Part shown: in pieces, positions 62,261 to 64,000 of the stretch
Layout of the letters: every line of letters starts with the position of its first letter
How positions within the stretch are numbered: the stretch's first letter is position 1
Origin: Blastopirellula sp. J2-11
GTDB taxonomy: Bacteria > Planctomycetota > Planctomycetia > Pirellulales > Pirellulaceae
Direction: 5' to 3'
Length of the DNA: 64,000 nt
Assembly: GCF_024584705.1 (NCBI RefSeq)
Contig: NZ_CP097384.1
Span: forward strand, 4,898,001 to 4,962,000
The notes under the pieces: generated by a model
The model's database searches: none
Seen by the model: only the letters and a program-made list of their open reading frames with translations
Told to the model about the DNA's origin: nothing
Translations under genes and position numbers: made by a program

Positions 62261-64000
62261 CTATTTTACCGAATTCGCGCCGCTAGCGAGATCCTTGTTT
62301 GCCGTTTTCTTGACCGGCATCACCCAACCGAGCGTTGCCCAACCGTCGCTAACGACCAATTCTTCCAACTGCAACGGTCCAGCGCCTTCCCAGCGTCCTT
62401 TCAATTTCAGGCCTTCACCCACGATCTCCGGCTCAAACAACGCTTCAAACTTCTTATGCAGAAAGGTCTTCAGCGTAATATCACGGATCCCTTGGCGTTC
62501 GCGGCTCAAATATTCGACGGTGACGTCTCCCTCACGGGTCAGTTTGGCGCCTTTTTCTCCGCGTTCGACCAGATAGACGGCGCTAATCCGGGCAGGATTG
62601 TTGAACTCGCTCTCACCGCGGGTGAACTGACGTCCGCGAATCGAAATTTCGATCCGATCTTGCCCAAACCGGACCTCAACTGGCCGCTGATAGTCAAAGG
62701 TGATCGACCAGGGATCCTTTTCCGGCGTGATCTGCAATTCCTCGGGAACCTCTGTTCCCCGCTCTTTGAGCAGTTCCACCAATTTCACATCGGTAAGCTT
62801 GATCCCTCCTAGCAGCACTTCCCCCATATTGGTCGGCATCGACTCATGCAGTTGGACGCCGATATCCGTTGACGACGGTGCAGGCGCCGGCGGCAGCGTT
62901 GGCGCGGCTAGCTGAAACCGATTCGCTTTCATCATGACGACATGGACAGCGTCGGTGGTCGACGAGATCTCGAAGATCTCCGGAAATTCGTCGCGGCTAT
63001 CGAGCGGCTGACGAATTTCTTTGCGTAATCGCGTATTGGCGTCCCGTACGAGTTGGACGGTTTCTGCGTCCATGCGGCTGGCGACGCGCTGTTCGGCATG
63101 TTGCGAAGCGATCGCTTCAGCCTGCGACTTCTGTTGGTAAGCCTTATTGGTGGCGATATTTCGGACCAACCCCGAATTGGCGCGAATCGAGTTGAAAGTT
63201 GAGGATGTACGACAATCGGCTGTGGCTCTCGTATCACTCACGCCATTCGCATCGACCAACAACGATTTCTTGCCCAAGACCGAGGTGACTCCGCTAGAGT
63301 GAACGGTCACTGGACCGTTGCGGCCCACATTGTTGGTTCTTGTGACGGCGTCTAACACCAGCTGAACTTGGGCGGCGGCGGCGTTAGGAATCAAATTGAT
63401 CTTCAAATCGCCGACGGTTCGCCCAGTGCCGTAAATACTGGTTCCCAAAATGTTGTCACGAACCGGCTTCGTGTCATCGACTTTACGGTCGATGCCATAC
63501 CCAACGAATCGTTCCGACGCCGTTACGAACAGGTTCGGGTAGTTCAGCGAATCACGCGCACTTTTGACCAGTTCTGGTATTTGCCCGCCTTGCGCTAACC
63601 AACCGAGTTGGGCGCCGACCGCAGCCGCATCGTCGGCATTCGGATCCTCGGTATATTTCTTCAAGCTTTCGACAAGCAGCCCTAGCTGCATTTCGTACAT
63701 CTCTTTGTATTGCTCGGTCGACGCGAAGAATTGCAGGTCGATATAGCGACGCAGCGCGCGGCGAACATTGGCGAACTGCGGATACTCCAAACCTTTGGCG
63801 CCTGAGTGGAAACGAAGATAGCAACGTTCGAGCATCCCCAGATCAGGCGACTCGGCAGCTAGCTGCTGCGTCAGATCGTCCCACCGCAGATAGCTCTTCC
63901 AACCTTGTTCGGTGGCGCTGCCGCTGTTGTGGATGTACTTCTCCAAGAGACCGATCGCCGCTTCGAGTTTGGACTTTGCAGCGGCCGCTTGCTCTGCTGT
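62261..64000 (-). CDS. Large protein of unknown function, N terminus outside window
   Basis: At least 579 residues: the frame stays open to the right edge (base 64000), and the TTG at 63946 has no binding site, so the gene continues beyond the window. The visible part starts with a helical region rich in Ala/Glu, then LRRYIDLQFFASTEQYKEMYEMQLGLLVESLKKY. A central alpha/beta region with SIYGTGRTVGDLKINLIPNA follows. A C-terminal beta-rich part has DPWSITFDYQRPVEVRFGQDRIEISIRGRQF. KKYTEDPN and several Ala-rich helices suggest repeats. No catalytic motif or known domain is evident. Possibly exported. Confidence 0.7.
   Translation of the reverse strand, partial: TAEQAAAAKSKLEAAIGLLEKYIHNSGSATEQGWKSYLRWDDLTQQLAAESPDLGMLERCYLRFHSGAKGLEYPQFANVRRALRRYIDLQFFASTEQYKEMYEMQLGLLVESLKKYTEDPNADDAAAVGAQLGWLAQGGQIPELVKSARDSLNYPNLFVTASERFVGYGIDRKVDDTKPVRDNILGTSIYGTGRTVGDLKINLIPNAAAAQVQLVLDAVTRTNNVGRNGPVTVHSSGVTSVLGKKSLLVDANGVSDTRATADCRTSSTFNSIRANSGLVRNIATNKAYQQKSQAEAIASQHAEQRVASRMDAETVQLVRDANTRLRKEIRQPLDSRDEFPEIFEISSTTDAVHVVMMKANRFQLAAPTLPPAPAPSSTDIGVQLHESMPTNMGEVLLGGIKLTDVKLVELLKERGTEVPEELQITPEKDPWSITFDYQRPVEVRFGQDRIEISIRGRQFTRGESEFNNPARISAVYLVERGEKGAKLTREGDVTVEYLSRERQGIRDITLKTFLHKKFEALFEPEIVGEGLKLKGRWEGAGPLQLEELVVSDGWATLGWVMPVKKTANKDLASGANSVK

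Overview
The window looks like chromosomal DNA of a planctomycete, most likely a Pirellulaceae member (Blastopirellula/Rhodopirellula-like). The evidence is gene content: a DUF1549/DUF1553 haem protein paired with a Tat-exported DUF1501 protein, two DUF1559 proteins with prepilin-type N termini, DUF1080 and DUF6807 secreted proteins, and a background of moderately GC-rich, mostly monocistronic genes with many small palindromic repeats. I found no rRNA, tRNA, CRISPR array, complete insertion sequence or prophage.

Layout. 1-5.4 kb: end of a large, probably secreted protein (C25 peptidase-like), then the DUF1549/1553-DUF1501 pair. 5.5-14 kb: housekeeping and repair genes (coiled-coil membrane protein, SlyD-type isomerase, a short UvrC, two divergent phosphohexomutases, a SpoU-type methylase, a thioredoxin-like lipoprotein, an ArsR-type regulator). 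14.5-20.7 kb: a complete oligopeptide ABC importer operon (oppABCDF). 20.7-28.3 kb: a run of leftward genes (M20 amidohydrolase with two small membrane proteins, RdgB, a secreted protein with two SPOR-like segments, a CheV-like protein, MtaB, ClpS). 28.5-34.1 kb: M20 dipeptidase, seryl-tRNA synthetase, pyruvate phosphate dikinase. 34.2-42.6 kb: LpxA, a GYF-like membrane protein, a TPR protein, a KaiC-like ATPase, a 40-bp tandem array, a NifS-like protein with Met in place of the catalytic Cys, a DUF1559 protein and TadA; this part is dense in dispersed palindromes. 42.6-45 kb: a BtuB-like receptor behind a cobalamin riboswitch. 45-52.5 kb: DUF1559 and DUF1080 proteins, UDP-sugar epimerase, VanZ-like protein, UDP-glucuronate decarboxylase, an alkyltransferase-like/endonuclease V fusion and two secreted proteins. 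52.7-64 kb: csrA and small genes, YjbQ, a beta-helix protein, tmk-holB, a TolC-like lipoprotein overlapping a WYL regulator, and two unknown genes running off the right edge.

Connected functions: peptide uptake and breakdown (opp operon and two M20 peptidases), nucleotide-sugar supply for surface polymers (two mutases, epimerase, decarboxylase, LpxA), DNA repair (UvrC, ATL-EndoV, RdgB), tRNA maturation and charging (TadA, MtaB, SerS, SpoU-type methylase), and vitamin B12 uptake under riboswitch control. The most unusual items are the Cys-less alkyltransferase-like domain fused to endonuclease V, the NifS-like protein lacking its catalytic Cys, the UvrC without its C-terminal DNA-binding domain and with a terminator-like hairpin against its start codon, and at least four families of miniature inverted-repeat elements, one copy of which appears to supply the stop codon of a regulator gene.
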